A DNA stretch of 64,000 bases from Ahaetulla prasina (Eukaryota > Chordata > Lepidosauria > Squamata > Colubridae). A program made the position numbers and the translations under genes. Positions within the stretch are counted from its first letter, which is position 1; each line of letters opens with the position of its first letter. Below the pieces are notes generated by a model. The model did not search any database. It was given only the letters and a program-made list of their open reading frames with translations, and was not told the DNA's origin. This document shows, in pieces, positions 33,179 through 42,760 of this stretch. The stretch lies in contig NC_080539.1 in NCBI RefSeq assembly GCF_028640845.1, forward strand, positions 189,729,436 to 189,793,435, given 5' to 3'.

Positions 33179-33492
33179 GCAATGCAGCTCATCAACTCAA
33201 ATCCCCCTGCAACTCAGACTAATCTGAACACAACCAAGCCCCCCCAAACAGAACACACCCCCAGCCAATCAGAGCACAGCCAACCCCACCATCCAATCAG
33301 AGCACAGCCAAACCCCCAACCAATCAGTTCAAACCCCCACTAGCAGTTAAAAGGAAGAAATAGCTGCAATCACACATTGCTCCTAGAAGCACGAAGCTGA
33401 TAGCACCAGCCTGAAGATGACGAATGAGACTTTGTCGAAACGTCGCCAAGACACTTCCAATTTTACATGGGACAAAACCCGAATAATCAAAA

Positions 33493-33494
<2 letters not shown>
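33179..33494 (+). promoter_or_regulatory. LTR- or Penelope-terminus-like segment with three CCAAT boxes and a hammerhead-like motif
   Basis: Three CCAATC boxes (33265, 33293, 33320) are spaced 28 and 27 bp apart within repeated 'ccaatcagagcacagcc' units, followed by a TTAAAA (33347) that could act as a TATA variant. Downstream at 33411-33452 lies CTGAAGA, a 6-bp stem (gacgaa/tttgtc), GAAA and a short stem-loop. The closing phrase 'ttacatgggacaaaacccg' recurs in the hairpin at 33535-33627. Retroelement terminus is the best guess; no coding sequence is attached. Confidence 0.4.

Positions 33495-33534
<40 letters not shown>
33495..33534. repeat. (GT)n microsatellite, 20 units
   Basis: Uninterrupted GT dinucleotide run; another GT/TG-rich run lies at 33677-33710. 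Confidence 0.95.
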
Positions 33535-33536
<2 letters not shown>

Positions 33537-33627
33537 GTCTTGGCATATTTGGGTCTTTTTCCGTGTAAGGTTGAGAGATCTATACTTTCAACCTTACATG
33601 GGAAAAGACCTGAATACGCCAAGACCT
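33535..33627. repeat. Near-perfect hairpin, ~40-bp arms
   Basis: The left arm (33535-33575, starting aggtcttggc) is the reverse complement of the right arm (33588-33627, ending gccaagacct) with three or four mismatches and a ~12-nt loop. The arm is related to the terminal phrase at 33455-33490. Confidence 0.8.
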
Positions 33628-33721
33628 ACATACCTATACCCGTGAAAACCTATGAAAACAAACAAACATATATATGTGTGTGTGTGTGTGTGTTTATGTG
33701 TGTGTGTGTTTAAAAAAAGAA

Positions 33722-33925
33722 AGAAAGAAACTAAACAAGTATGGTTTGTCTGGAAGGGTTGCCAGGAAAAAGCCTTTTCTCTATAAAAAGAACATGGCAG
33801 CACGGGTCAGCCTTGCAAAGTTGCAGCTGAACACATCAAGACTTCTGGAACACTGTCCTTTGGACAGATAAGACCAAAGTGGAGATGTTTGGCTATAATG
33901 CACAGTGCTACGTTTGGCAAAAACC
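33722..33925 (+). pseudogene. Tc1/mariner transposase fragment, N-terminal side of the catalytic domain
   Basis: The plus-strand reading has YGLSGRVARKKPFLYKKNMA, the linker of Tc1 transposases, then in the next frames VLWTDKTKVEMFGYNAQ (~33855-33905), which contains the first catalytic Asp region (WSDE type), and CYVWQKP. The rest continues at 34494 after a solo LTR. DNA-binding N-terminus absent. Frameshifted. Confidence 0.8.
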
Positions 33926-34488
33926 TGTTGTGGTCCGTCAGCAGCCTACGGAGCTGGAAATGGAGTCAGACAGCAATAAAGCTGAGGTGAGGCCAGGGCC
34001 ATCGGGAAGTGAGGTGCGGACTCCAGAGCCTCCAGAGATTGATAGTAGTGAGGCAAAGGAACAGGAGGAGCCTGTTCCTAATGCACACATGAGAAGAGCT
34101 GCCAGAAGGCAAGAGCAGCTCAAGCAGAGAGGATAACTTGGGAGTAGGGCCAAGAGATGATTTGCCCTTCTCATAAGGCTTAAAACAGACCAGCACCGGC
34201 ATTTCAGTTTTGCCGGAAAACAACGTTGTAGCTGCGTCTTCTGCTTCATCTTCTGCTTCGTATACATCTTTGTTTTTATGGCTTCTGGATGTTTGCCAGG
34301 AAGGGCCTTTGGCAGTTTGCCTAATTGGACTAAGGTTTGTGAGATAACTGAAGAATTTGTGTTGGGAGGCATTTGTTTTACTTTGAGTTGAACGATGCTG
34401 GGAATGAAGTAATTCCCAGTTGTTTGAATAAAGTTTGTTTTTCCAGGGACTAAGTTTATTACTACATACTTGGGCCTGGGTCACAAGA
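33926..34488 (+). mobile_element. Solo LTR of the Gypsy-2 family inserted in the Tc1 gene
   Basis: Starts tgttgtggtccgtcagcagc and ends gggtcacaaga, collinear with the Gypsy-2 LTRs at 44279 and 49720. It contains AATAAA at ~34427. 5-bp flanks aaacc (33921-33925) and aaact (34489-34493) differ at one base. Left by recombination between the two LTRs of a full element. Confidence 0.85.
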
Positions 34489-35025
34489 AAACTAAACACA
34501 ACATATCAGCAGAAACATCTCACATCAACCATCAAGCACAATGATGGAGGGGGTGATGATTTAGTCTTGTTTTGCAGCCACAGGATCTGGGCATCTTGGA
34601 GTCATTAAGTGAACCATGAACTTCTCTGTATATCAAAGTATTCTAGAGACAAATGTAAAGCCACCTGTCTGACAGCTAAAGGTTAGACAACATTGGATCA
34701 TGCATTGCAACAGGACAATGACCCCATGCATACTAGCAAATCTAAAACAGAATGGATGAAAAAGAAAAGAATCAAGGAGTTGCAAAGTCAAAGTCCAGAC
34801 ATCATCCCGATTGAATGCTGTGCTGTGACGGGATCTCAAGAGAAGTGTATATAAATGCCCACAAACCTCAATGAACTGAAACAGTGTTGTAAAGAAAAGT
34901 GGGCCAAAAGTCTCCACAACGATGTGAGAGTCTGATGAAGTCATACAGAAAATTATTACTTCATGTTACTGCTGCTAAACTGATTCTACAAGGTATTTAA
35001 TGATAAAATATACTTAGTTTTTCAC
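34489..35025 (+). pseudogene. Tc1/mariner transposase, C-terminal half and 3' end
   Basis: Continues the Tc1 reading after the LTR: KHNDGGGDDLVLF-like phrase (~34540), [12 protein letters not shown] (~34715, around the second Asp), then [20 protein letters not shown] (~34755-34815, third catalytic region). Multiple frameshifts. The 3' non-coding part runs on to about 35060. Confidence 0.75.
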
Positions 35026-35205
35026 ATATGGCTTTATCTTTTTTGCATGAGTTTTTATATCTTGACTTGGGTAATTTTGATTTTCTTAATTAGAAGCTTA
35101 TGATTTTATGAATATTTGCTTACTTCTCCTGCCAACATAGTATCCATTTTAGGCTCCAAAATCCATTCTGGGATCTAATGCTAAAATCCAGAAAAGCATT
35201 AATAC
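35026..35205. other. Unassigned AT-rich sequence
   Basis: No gene; likely the Tc1 3' terminus and flank. Confidence 0.4.
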
Positions 35206-35250
35206 TAATTAATTAATTAATTAATTAATTAATTAATTAATTAATTAATT
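35206..35250. repeat. (AATT)n self-complementary microsatellite
   Basis: About 11 AATT units. The repeat is its own reverse complement, so either strand can fold. Confidence 0.95.
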
Positions 35251-35887
35251 CTTTCACTAGAATATAGTATCTGTCCTACATACACAAAGCCATAAAGAGA
35301 AATGGGAGACTGGCATCTATTGAGACAAAACTCCACTAACCACTGTCCTTCCAGGAAATTTCCAGGAAATTTTTTGAGGAAAACATTCTCCTCCTGAGAT
35401 TAAGGGAAGGCTCATAAGCAGCAGCTATTCCTGACATGACTGTTTTTCAGTTGAACTGTACAACTGATATGTTATATTAAAGTTGAAAAGAATTCTGAAG
35501 TGATTTATCTTGGTTTGATTTCTTTACATCTCAAAAATCTGACATTTTAACAGAGATACTGTATGTAGACTTTCTTTATCCACTATAACTTTTTTCAAGT
35601 CCATCATAACTCTTAATGATTGTCGTAAGTTGAAGATAACCAAAATTGTAGTTTTTTTACAAACAGGCCACAGAAACAGTGGGTGAGTGTGCACACCCAC
35701 CCACCCAATGTTACGAGCAGCGGTCAAACGCATGCAGATGCACTCGATTTGCATGAGTGGCAGGTGCGCGTGCACACCACTTGCACAAATGAAGCTGCAC
35801 ACACTCATGCGTACTTGTTGGCCATTTGTGCAGAACCATCCCTTCTCCCCCTCACCCAGTCTGCAAAGCAAGAAAGTTTGGAAAATT
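35251..35887. other. Unassigned; contains a decayed MITE-like stretch
   Basis: Around 35560-35650 phrases such as 'gtcgtaagttgaagataacc' recall the MITE of 4372. The rest is unrecognised. The CA/CACACAC-rich part at 35680-35850 gives spurious open frames. Confidence 0.35.
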
Positions 35888-36110
35888 CTGGTTTAAGGCA
35901 CTAATATAGCAATCAGGAGATTGTGAACTCAAGTCCTGTCTTAGGCACAAAAGCCAGCTGGGTGACTAGGACCAGTCATTCTAATTCTCTCTCAACCCTA
36001 AGAAGCAGGGAAGGGCAAATCACTTCCAAAGCCTTGACAGGAAAACTGCAGGCAGTCCAGGCAGTCACCAAGAGTCAGCATTGATTTGAAGGAAAAAGAA
36101 AACCGAAACC
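35888..36110 (+). repeat. Sauria-type SINE (tRNA head, Bov-B-like tail)
   Basis: The tRNA-like head holds 'ttaaggcact...tagcaatcaggag' and a decayed B box (gaactcaagtcctg, ~35925). Then come 'agccagctgggtgac', 'ggcaaatcacttcc', and the tail 'aggcagtcaccaagagtcag...ttgaagg', which corresponds to the Bov-B-derived 3' end of squamate Sauria SINEs. Confidence 0.75.
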
Positions 36111-36482
36111 TCTGGAGACAGCAAACTTGTTCTTATCCAAAAAAAAAAAAAGAGGGGGGGGAGTGAAGGATTTAAGAAATTACAACTTCAGTCTAACTTT
36201 GTCACTTGGGAAGAGCTGTGCCATTGTGATGGGTTATTCCCTGCAAAGAAGAACAGCCTTCCTTGTGGCTCAGGTCAGTATTCATTTGCTCATTATGCTT
36301 ATGTAGCCCTAAGTTTAGCTAATCAGAAGGAATGGGGAGTTGAGACAAGGAGGTGGGGAGGGAAAGAGCGAGAGAGAGAACATACAAGCAAAGGGCACAA
36401 TCAGCTGCTTCTGTCAGCAGAGGGAGGGCTTCCATGGGAGAGGGAGGACTTATTAAACTTGTATACCTCCCATCTTAATAAT
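36111..36482. other. Unassigned, purine-rich
   Basis: Includes an A12 run and a GAGAG-rich stretch at 36365-36390. No gene or repeat family recognised. Confidence 0.4.
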
Positions 36483-36557
36483 AACAGAATAACAGAGTTG
36501 GAAAGTAGCTTGTAGATCAATTAGTCCAATTTCCCTCCCAAACAGGAAACCCTACAC

Positions 36558-37143
36558 TCGTGATGGCGAACCTATGGCACACGTGCCACAGGTGTCATGC
36601 AGAGCCATATCAGTGGGCACGTGAGCTCAGCTGATTTTCAGGCCTTCTGGGCCCACCGGAAGTAGGGAAACAAACTGTTTCCTGCCTCCGGAGGGCCTGG
36701 GGTGTGTGTGGGAAGCCCCATTTTTTGCTCTCCCCAGGCTCCAAAGTCTTTCTAGGAGCTTGTGGAGGGCGAAAACAGCCCTCTCCCACCCTGAGGCTCT
36801 CCCTAGAAAGGGTCTGGAGCCTGGGGAGAGCAAAAAACGGGCCTTCTGGTCCCACCGGAAGTTGGCAAATGGACAGTTTCCAGCCTCCAGAGGGCCTCGG
36901 GGGTGGGTGGGGAAGGCTGTTTTTGCCCTCCTCAGGCTCCTAGAAAGGCTCTGGAGCCTGGGGAGGGTGAAAAACGGGCCTACCAGGCCCACCATGCCAT
37001 CATGTGCCAAAAGTAGGGGCACTGCGGGGTGGGGGGTTGCACGCGATGCACGTTGGGGTGCATAAAATTATAGGTGTGGGCACGCGTACACACGATGCCC
37101 CCCCACACTTGGCATGCGATGGCAAAAAGGTTAGCCATTACTA
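36558..37143. mobile_element. Non-autonomous hAT-like element, 586 bp, TSD ccctacac
   Basis: Terminal repeats 'gtgatggcgaacctatggca' and '...aaaaaggttagccattac' are inverted. Identical 8-bp repeats ccctacac lie at 36550-36557 and 37144-37151, and deleting the element rejoins the CR1. The interior is GC-rich with repeated blocks ('gcctggggagagcaaaaaac', 'cccaccggaagt') in both orientations. No transposase; the 80-130-codon frames here are artefacts. Confidence 0.85.
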
Positions 37144-37408
37144 CCCTACACCATTTCTGAGAAATGGCAATACAGTCTCTTCTTGAAAATATCTAGTGAT
37201 GAAGCTCCCACAACTTCTGGAGGCAAGCTGTTCCATCGGTTGATTGTTCTGTCAGCAAATTTCTCATTTCTAGATTGAATCTTTCCTTGATCAGTTTCCC
37301 TCCATTATTCCTTGTCTGGCCTTCAGGTGTTTTGGAAAATAGGTTGACACCGTCCTCTGTGACAGCACCTCAAATATTAGAACACTATCATATCTCCCCT
37401 AGTTCTTT

Positions 37409-38333
37409 ACCACGTGCAGCTGTAGGACACTCTGATCATTGCATGATTCACCTTGTACCTGCTTACAGGCAAAGACTTAAAACCACAAAACCAACAATTA
37501 AATCAGTGAAGACCTGGACGGAGGAATCAAAATTAAAGCTACAGGCATGCTTTGACTGCACTCATTGGAATATTTTTGAAGATACCTCTGCAGACGTGGA
37601 TGAACTCACAGATACTGTAACATCATATGTCAGCTTCTGTGAAGACCTATGTGTACCTACAAGGAACTTGCGAATATACAGTAACAACAAACCTTGGTTC
37701 ACACCTAAACTTAAGCAGCTACGACATTCCAAAGAGGAAGCCTACAGAAAAGGTGATAAAATGCTGTACAATCAGGCCAGAAATGCACCAACAAGGGAGA
37801 TCAGAGCAGCAAAAAGAAGCTACTCTGAAAAGCTAAAGAATCAGTTTTCAGCAAATGAACCAGCAAACATGTGGAAAACTCTTAAAAATATCACCGGTTA
37901 TGGCAAACCTCCTTCCCAGGCTGAAGGTAATCAACAACTGGCAGATGACCTGAATGAGTTTTACTGCAGGTTTGAAAGGAAACTACAGCCACCTATCTCC
38001 ACAACCCCCATCTCAGACACACCAACAACAGCCAAGCCTCCTACAACTGACCCCATTTCATTGGGTTCACAACCCCTAGTGATCACAGAAAAGGAAGTGC
38101 AGGACCTATTTCACAGACAAAAGCCAGGAAAAGCTCCAGGCCCAGACAAGATAACTCCTTCTTGCTTAAAAGTCTGTGCTGACCAATTGGCCCCCATCTT
38201 CACCCATATTTTCAATAAATCACTAGAGATGTGCTATGTTCCTTCTTGCTTCAAACACTCTATCATCATCCCAGTGCCGAAGAAGCCCACCATCAAGGAA
38301 CTGAAAGACTACAGACCAGTTGCTTTCATGTAG
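37409..38333 (+). pseudogene. LINE copy 1: endonuclease end, linker, RT fingers
   Basis: The frame reads AAVGHSDHCMIHLVP (end of APE endonuclease with its GHSDH motif, from 37418), then NKPWFTPKLKQLRHSKEEAY, KRSYSEKLKNQFSANEPANM, LADDLNEFYCRFERKLQP, and FHRQKPGKAPGPDKITPSC (start of RT) to ELKDYRPVAFM, where it stops at 38333. About 305 codons are intact from the insertion point; codons upstream of 37409 belong to the flanking CR1 and should not be counted. Confidence 0.85.
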
Positions 38334-39451
38334 TCATGAAAACCTTTGAAAGGCTAGTGCTTTCCTACTTGAAAACCATCACGGATCCGCTGTTAGACCC
38401 CTTGCAATTTGCATACCGAGCAAATAGATCAACAGATGATGCTGTTAATATGACTCTGCACTACATCCTACAACATCTTGAGTCTCCAAAGACCTATGCA
38501 AGGGTCCTCTTTGTAGACTTTAGTTCAGCATTCAATACCATCATTCCAGACACTCTTCTAATGAAGCTAAACCAGCTACAGGTACCGGAACAGACTTGTA
38601 AGTGGATCACAAGCTTCCTAACAAACAGGAAGCAGCAGGTGAAGCTAAGCAAGATCACATCAAATACCTGTACAATTAGCACAGGGGCCCCCCATGGCTG
38701 TGTGCTCTCCCCACTTCTCTTCTCTCTGTATACCAATGACTGCATCTCCAATGATCCATCTGTTAAGCTACTGAAGTTCGCAGATGACACAACAGTGATT
38801 GGTCTCATTCAAGACAATGACGAATCCGCATATAGACGAGAGGTCGAACGACTAGCCTTGTGGTGCAAACAAAACAATCTGGAACTTAACACACTCAAAA
38901 CCGTAGAAATAGTGGTAGACTTTAGGAGAAACCCTTCTATATTTCCACCTCTCACAATACTAGACAACACAGTATCAACAGTAGAAACCTTCAAATTACT
39001 AGGTTCTATCATATCGCAAGATCTAAAATAGACAGCTAACATCAAAAACATCATCAAAAAAGGACAACAAAGAATATTCTTTCTGCGCCAACTCAGTAAG
39101 CTCAAACTGCCCAAGGAGCTGCTGATTCAGTTCTACAGAGGAATTATTGAGTCTGTCATTTGCACCTCTATAACTGTCTGGTTCGGTTCTGCAACCCAAC
39201 AAGAAAAACACAGACTTCAGAGGATAATTAGAACTGCAGAAAAAATAATTGCTACCAACCTGCCTTCAGTTGAGGACCTGTATACTGCACGAATCAAGAA
39301 GAGGGCCGTGAAAATATTTACAGACCCTTCGCATCCTGGACATAAACTGTTTCAACTCCTACCCTCAAAACGACGCTATAGAGCACTGCACACCAGAACA
39401 ACTAGACACAAGAACAGTTTTTTCCCGAAGACCATCACTCTGCTAAACAAA
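38270..39451 (+). pseudogene. LINE copy 1: RT palm to C-terminus
   Basis: Starting one frame over from the stop, it reads VMKTFERLVLSYLKTI, DPLQFAYRANRSTDDAVN, ARVLFVDFSSAFNTIIP, STGAPHGCVLSPLLFSLY (usual PQGCVLSP altered to PHG) and LLKFADDTTVIGLI, with catalytic FADD at ~38778-38789. Then VERLALWCKQNNLELNTLKT. A stop at 39031 (TAG where the second copy has TGG) separates the C-terminal part, which continues to ~39451 (QRRIFFLRQLSKLKLPKELL-like, FFPKTITLLNK). Confidence 0.85.
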
Positions 39452-39716
39452 TAATTCCTTCAAGACTGTCAAACTATTTACTGAATCTGCACTACTATTA
39501 ATCGTTTCATAGTTCCCATCACCAATCTCTTTCCATTTATGACTGTATGACTATAACATGTTGCTGGCAATCCTTATGATTTATATTGATATATTGACCA
39601 TCAATTGTGTTGTAAATGTTGTACCTTGATGAACGTATCTTTTCTTTTATGTACACTGAGAGGATATGCACCAAGACAAATTCCTTGTGTGTCCAATCAC
39701 ACTTGGCCAATAAAAA

Positions 39717-39735
39717 ATTCTATTCTATTCTATTC
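39717..39735. repeat. Short ATTCT pentamer tail of LINE copy 1
   Basis: About four units immediately after the LINE 3' end. Confidence 0.9.
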
Positions 39736-39841
39736 TCTTCACTAGACTAGCCATGCACAGTTCCTGTAACTGTTCTTCGTATGTTTTAGCCTCCAGTTCC
39801 CTAATTGTCTTTGCTGCTCTTTCTCTGCATTCTTTCTAGAG

Positions 39842-39957
39842 CACGTGTGTCAAACTTGCCACGTCACATGACATATTGTGACTTTTTTCCCTTCGCGGAG
39901 CTGGAGTGGCCTGCATGTGATGCATCCAGCCTGCGAGTGGTCAGTTTGACACCCTTG
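39842..39957. mobile_element. hAT-like MITE, 116 bp, TCTAG-type TSD
   Basis: Ends 'cacgtgtgtcaaactt' and 'cagtttgacacccttg' are inverted repeats. Flanks ttctagag (39834-39841) and ttctagtg (39958-39965) match at 7 of 8 bases, the usual NTCTAGAN hAT target. Removal rejoins CR1 'cattctttctag|tgtctcaac'. Confidence 0.85.
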
Positions 39958-40095
39958 TTCTAGTGTCTCAACATCTTTTTTATAGCGTGATGACCAAAAC
40001 TGGATGCAATATTCTAGTTGTGGTCTTACTATGGCTTTATAGAGCGGTATTAATACCTCACATGATTTTGCCATTCTTTCTTTGAAATTCAGTCT

Positions 40096-40640
40096 TATAG
40101 CTCATATCTATTTCCATCCTATCCTGATTTAGAATATGACAGATCTTAAGTCTATCATCTTGGAGGCTAGGACAGTGAATGCCCTGCATGGTGTTTTCCA
40201 AATGGTTAGCAAAGATGACAAGACTTGAAATGCAATACATCCGTAGAATGAAGGTAGAATTGAATTCTCATTGACCTCAAAGCATCTCATAAACTGATTG
40301 GCAAAACATAAGTTGATAAAACAGAAGCAGAACACAAACTCAAAAGTAATTTGTGCAAATCGTATTTGTAAATGCAGAAGGCTCTGTACAATTCCACTGC
40401 AGCTGAAAATTGATATTAGAAAATTAAGTTTGTCTGTTGATTCAAAGCAAAAGTTATTTTGTGGGAATCTGGTAAATTATTTTGTATTGCCATTAATCAT
40501 CATCACCAGTTACCATCATCATCAAAAGGCAGATTGACAACAATATATGGGCACACAGAGAGCATATGTATACGTGTGTCAACACACACAAAATATGTAC
40601 ACAGACACACAGATGTACTAAATTTCCCCATTCAGATTTT
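40096..40640. other. Unassigned sequence
   Basis: No transposon protein is seen. Includes a CA-rich stretch at 40565-40610. May be intronic relative to the candidate exon at 40745-40796, but no second exon was found. Confidence 0.4.
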
Positions 40641-40649
40641 AGCCTATAT

Positions 40650-41200
40650 CATCTCAACGTGTGGATGACCTCGGTCGTGTCTGGCCAGCCCACCTCTCTG
40701 TTCTCGCCTCAAAATATTCTGAACCGGCACGAAGCAGCACTCACCGAGGCCAAGCCACAAGCAACGTTTCAGTAGGGGGACCATTCCCAAGGCCATAGCT
40801 CCAGTAGAGGAATGAAGACTGTCGACGCCAAGGGACTTTATTTTAAGCAACAGGAATCTTTGACGAACAAATCATTCCAAAGAAAGACGCCGCTGCAGAC
40901 GTCAAGGGGAGGGCTAAATGCAACCAATTCAACCTCGTGAAAAGCCTCCACTAAGATACGAACTGTAGCAAACGAACCCACGAGCCGTCCTTTCGCTCTT
41001 CCTCGAGGAAGGATCTTTAGCTGTCGCACAGGGCACGTGGAAAGGGAGGGAGTTCTGATTGGATAGTTTCGGGGAGGGCAGAGGAAGAGCGAAGGAATGA
41101 TTTTTGTTTTCCTTCTTCCTCCAGGGACCTGCCGGGTAGTGGAGGGCCGTGCTGTTGCTACTAGGGGGCGCTTGTAGCAGACTCCGTCACAAGCGTAAGC
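40650..41200 (-). promoter_or_regulatory. CpG-rich candidate promoter / first-exon region
   Basis: Transposon-poor stretch with many CpGs compared with its flanks. It contains an inverted CCAAT (attgg at ~41057), cacgtgg (E-box-like, 41034), GGGGGCGC (41164) and a possible first coding exon on the minus strand. The overall picture fits a vertebrate CpG-island promoter. No TATA box is evident. Direction is inferred from the candidate exon. Confidence 0.5.
40745..40796 (-). CDS. Candidate first coding exon, short hydrophobic N-terminus
   Basis: On the minus strand, ATG at 40796-40794 with G at +4 opens MALGMVPLLKRCLWLGL, a Leu-rich segment with one Lys-Arg that could be a signal or mitochondrial targeting sequence. 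After 52 coding bases a strong donor follows, CTCG|GTGAGT (donor at 40744-40739). The setting in CpG-rich DNA supports a real exon 1. I find no matching second exon to the left; the next exons may lie beyond repeats or outside the window. Unidentified gene; could be chance. Confidence 0.35.
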
Positions 41201-41309
41201 AATATGCGTATCAGGAATATTTAAAATAAAATCAGTTGTACTGGCGGAACCGTAGGTTTTTTTTTTGTCTGTGGGTTTTACTTCTGAGACTGCCTAAAGA
41301 TGGATTAAC

Positions 41310-41580
41310 CAAGGGTCACGACTTCCGTGTTTTATTATTCACTCAAAAGACCAAAGTTGAAAGAGAGCAGTGCGGAAAGTCGCGAAGAGTCGAAAGCAAA
41401 AGACAATAAACTAATGTTATCCAGCCGCCAGTGTTGTATGACCTCCTTCAGGGATAGTATGACGGGCCGTTTCTCGGCGAGGAGCGGGAAAACTACCTTG
41501 ACAGTTTTGTGTGTCTATCTCTGATACAGTACTCCGCGCGCGCCCCCGCCCCCGCCTCCGGCCGATGGAGAAAAGAGCAG
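41310..41580. promoter_or_regulatory. Second CpG-rich patch with GC boxes
   Basis: Contains 'gtcgcgaagagtcg', 'tctcggcgaggagcggg' and 'cgcgcgcgcccccgcccccgcc' (41535-41556; overlapping Sp1-type GC boxes). Could be part of the same island or a divergent promoter. No convincing exon is seen on either strand. Confidence 0.35.
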
Positions 41581-42000
41581 TTTCTTTTTTTTTTTCTGAA
41601 GGCAAATATGGTTTTTAAACTATTCTTGGTAATAATAAAACACGCAACATTGTGCAGTTAAAAAAATATATCCTACCCAGACAAAATTATATAGCTTTGA
41701 AAATACAAGATTTCTAAGTGTCCTGATTAATGCTAGAAGCATATCCACTGGAGCATCTGATAGATGGCTTTCCAGCCTCTGTCTCACTCACTGCAAAAAA
41801 TTCACAAAATTGTGTAGCAATCTGACACTGGCTGACAACACAGTCAAGAGTTAGGGTCCATTAGGGCAGTGACAAACCTTCCAGTATATACCATGTTCTC
41901 ACAGCTATAATTTCTGTAAACCAAAATATAACCAGATCTTTTAACAATTTTATAGGCCTTGGTTTCTGGAGCCCTCATCCATCTTAATAGCCCCAATATT
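41581..42000. other. Unassigned sequence
   Basis: Nothing supported. Confidence 0.4.
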
Positions 42001-42420
42001 TGTTGCAGTTTGTCACTATCATGTTTGAGTAATGGTGCCCAAAACTACAGTACTTCAAACTACTTCTCCTGATCTGAGCACCATGCCCTTGTTGTTTGTC
42101 TACTGAAGAATAGTGTTTTACCTTTTTAGCAGCTGCATCATACTGTTGGCTCATGTTTCACTTGGGTTTGACCAGAGTATCTAGATTATTTTTATGTGTA
42201 CTCCCAAGTACCCATCCTAGGCAGATGCATAACTTTAAATTTCTCCTTGAACAAATTCCATTTATTCATTTCAGCCTACTGCTCAAGTCTGTCTATATAT
42301 TTTTAAATCTTATTTATTTACTGATACCCCCTGCCCAGTTTTGTTCCCTCTGCAAGCTTTATTCCTCACCCACCCCCCACAAGTCATTGATAAAAAAACA
42401 TTAAAACAACAGGACTCTGA
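42001..42420 (-). mobile_element. Old CR1 fragment
   Basis: Phrases such as 'cagctgcatcatactgttggctcatgtt' and 'caagtctgtctatat' parallel the CR1 RT end in the younger copy at 43080-43300, but without a readable frame. Orientation minus. Confidence 0.5.
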
Positions 42421-42760
42421 ATTTAGCTTCCTGGCATTCCACTCAATTCTTCCCCCCAAGCTGATCCATCAATTAGCATTAATTTCACCCACTGTGAGTC
42501 TATATAGCAGTATATTATTAACCTGATAACTGTTTACTAAGAAAATATAATTGTCAAAGTTTTTATTTTACTGGAATCCAGATACCCCATATCTCATATT
42601 CCTGATTTACTAAGTTAATAACAAGATCAAGGAAGGAAATAAGGCTAGTCTGGAATTACTTCTGATGAATCCGTTCTGACTCCTGTTAGCATGCCCACAA
42701 GTGCTCATAAAAGTTCTATTTGAAAATCTGTTTGAAAACCTTGTCCCTTAAAGGAATCAG
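42421..42760. other. Probably more of the old CR1, unreadable
   Basis: Weak similarity to upstream CR1 non-protein phrases ('gaatccgttctgactcctgttagcat'); no gene. Confidence 0.3.

Larger units (their letters stand above)
37409..39735 (+). mobile_element. CR1-group (Snake1/L3- or L2/Rex-like) LINE, copy 1, pentamer tail
   Basis: 5'-truncated element starting at the end of its endonuclease and reading through RT to a 3' tail 'ccaatcacacttggccaata' followed by four ATTCT units (39717-39735). Inserted in the CR1 described above. The copy at 58795-59801 shares its 3' ~900 bp. Confidence 0.8.
36483..40095 (-). mobile_element. CR1 LINE 3' part, split by three insertions
   Basis: CR1 sequence (minus) appears in pieces: 36483-36557, 37144-37408, 39736-39841 and 39958-40095. 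The last piece encodes the CR1 RT tail [20 protein letters not shown] and SSRYKKDVETLEQ; the others are the 3' UTR and C-terminus, as in the CR1 at 63110-64000. The gaps are a hAT element, a pentamer-tailed LINE and a hAT MITE, listed separately. Confidence 0.8.

Noticed and set aside
33383..33803. Thr-His and Val-Cys repeat proteins
   Set aside because: Frames through GT/CA microsatellites.
35893..35950. A tRNA gene at the Sauria SINE head
   Set aside because: Decayed B box and a SINE tail directly downstream.
36610..37065. Overlapping 80-130-codon frames on both strands
   Set aside because: Low stop frequency inside a GC-rich non-autonomous hAT element with internal repeats.
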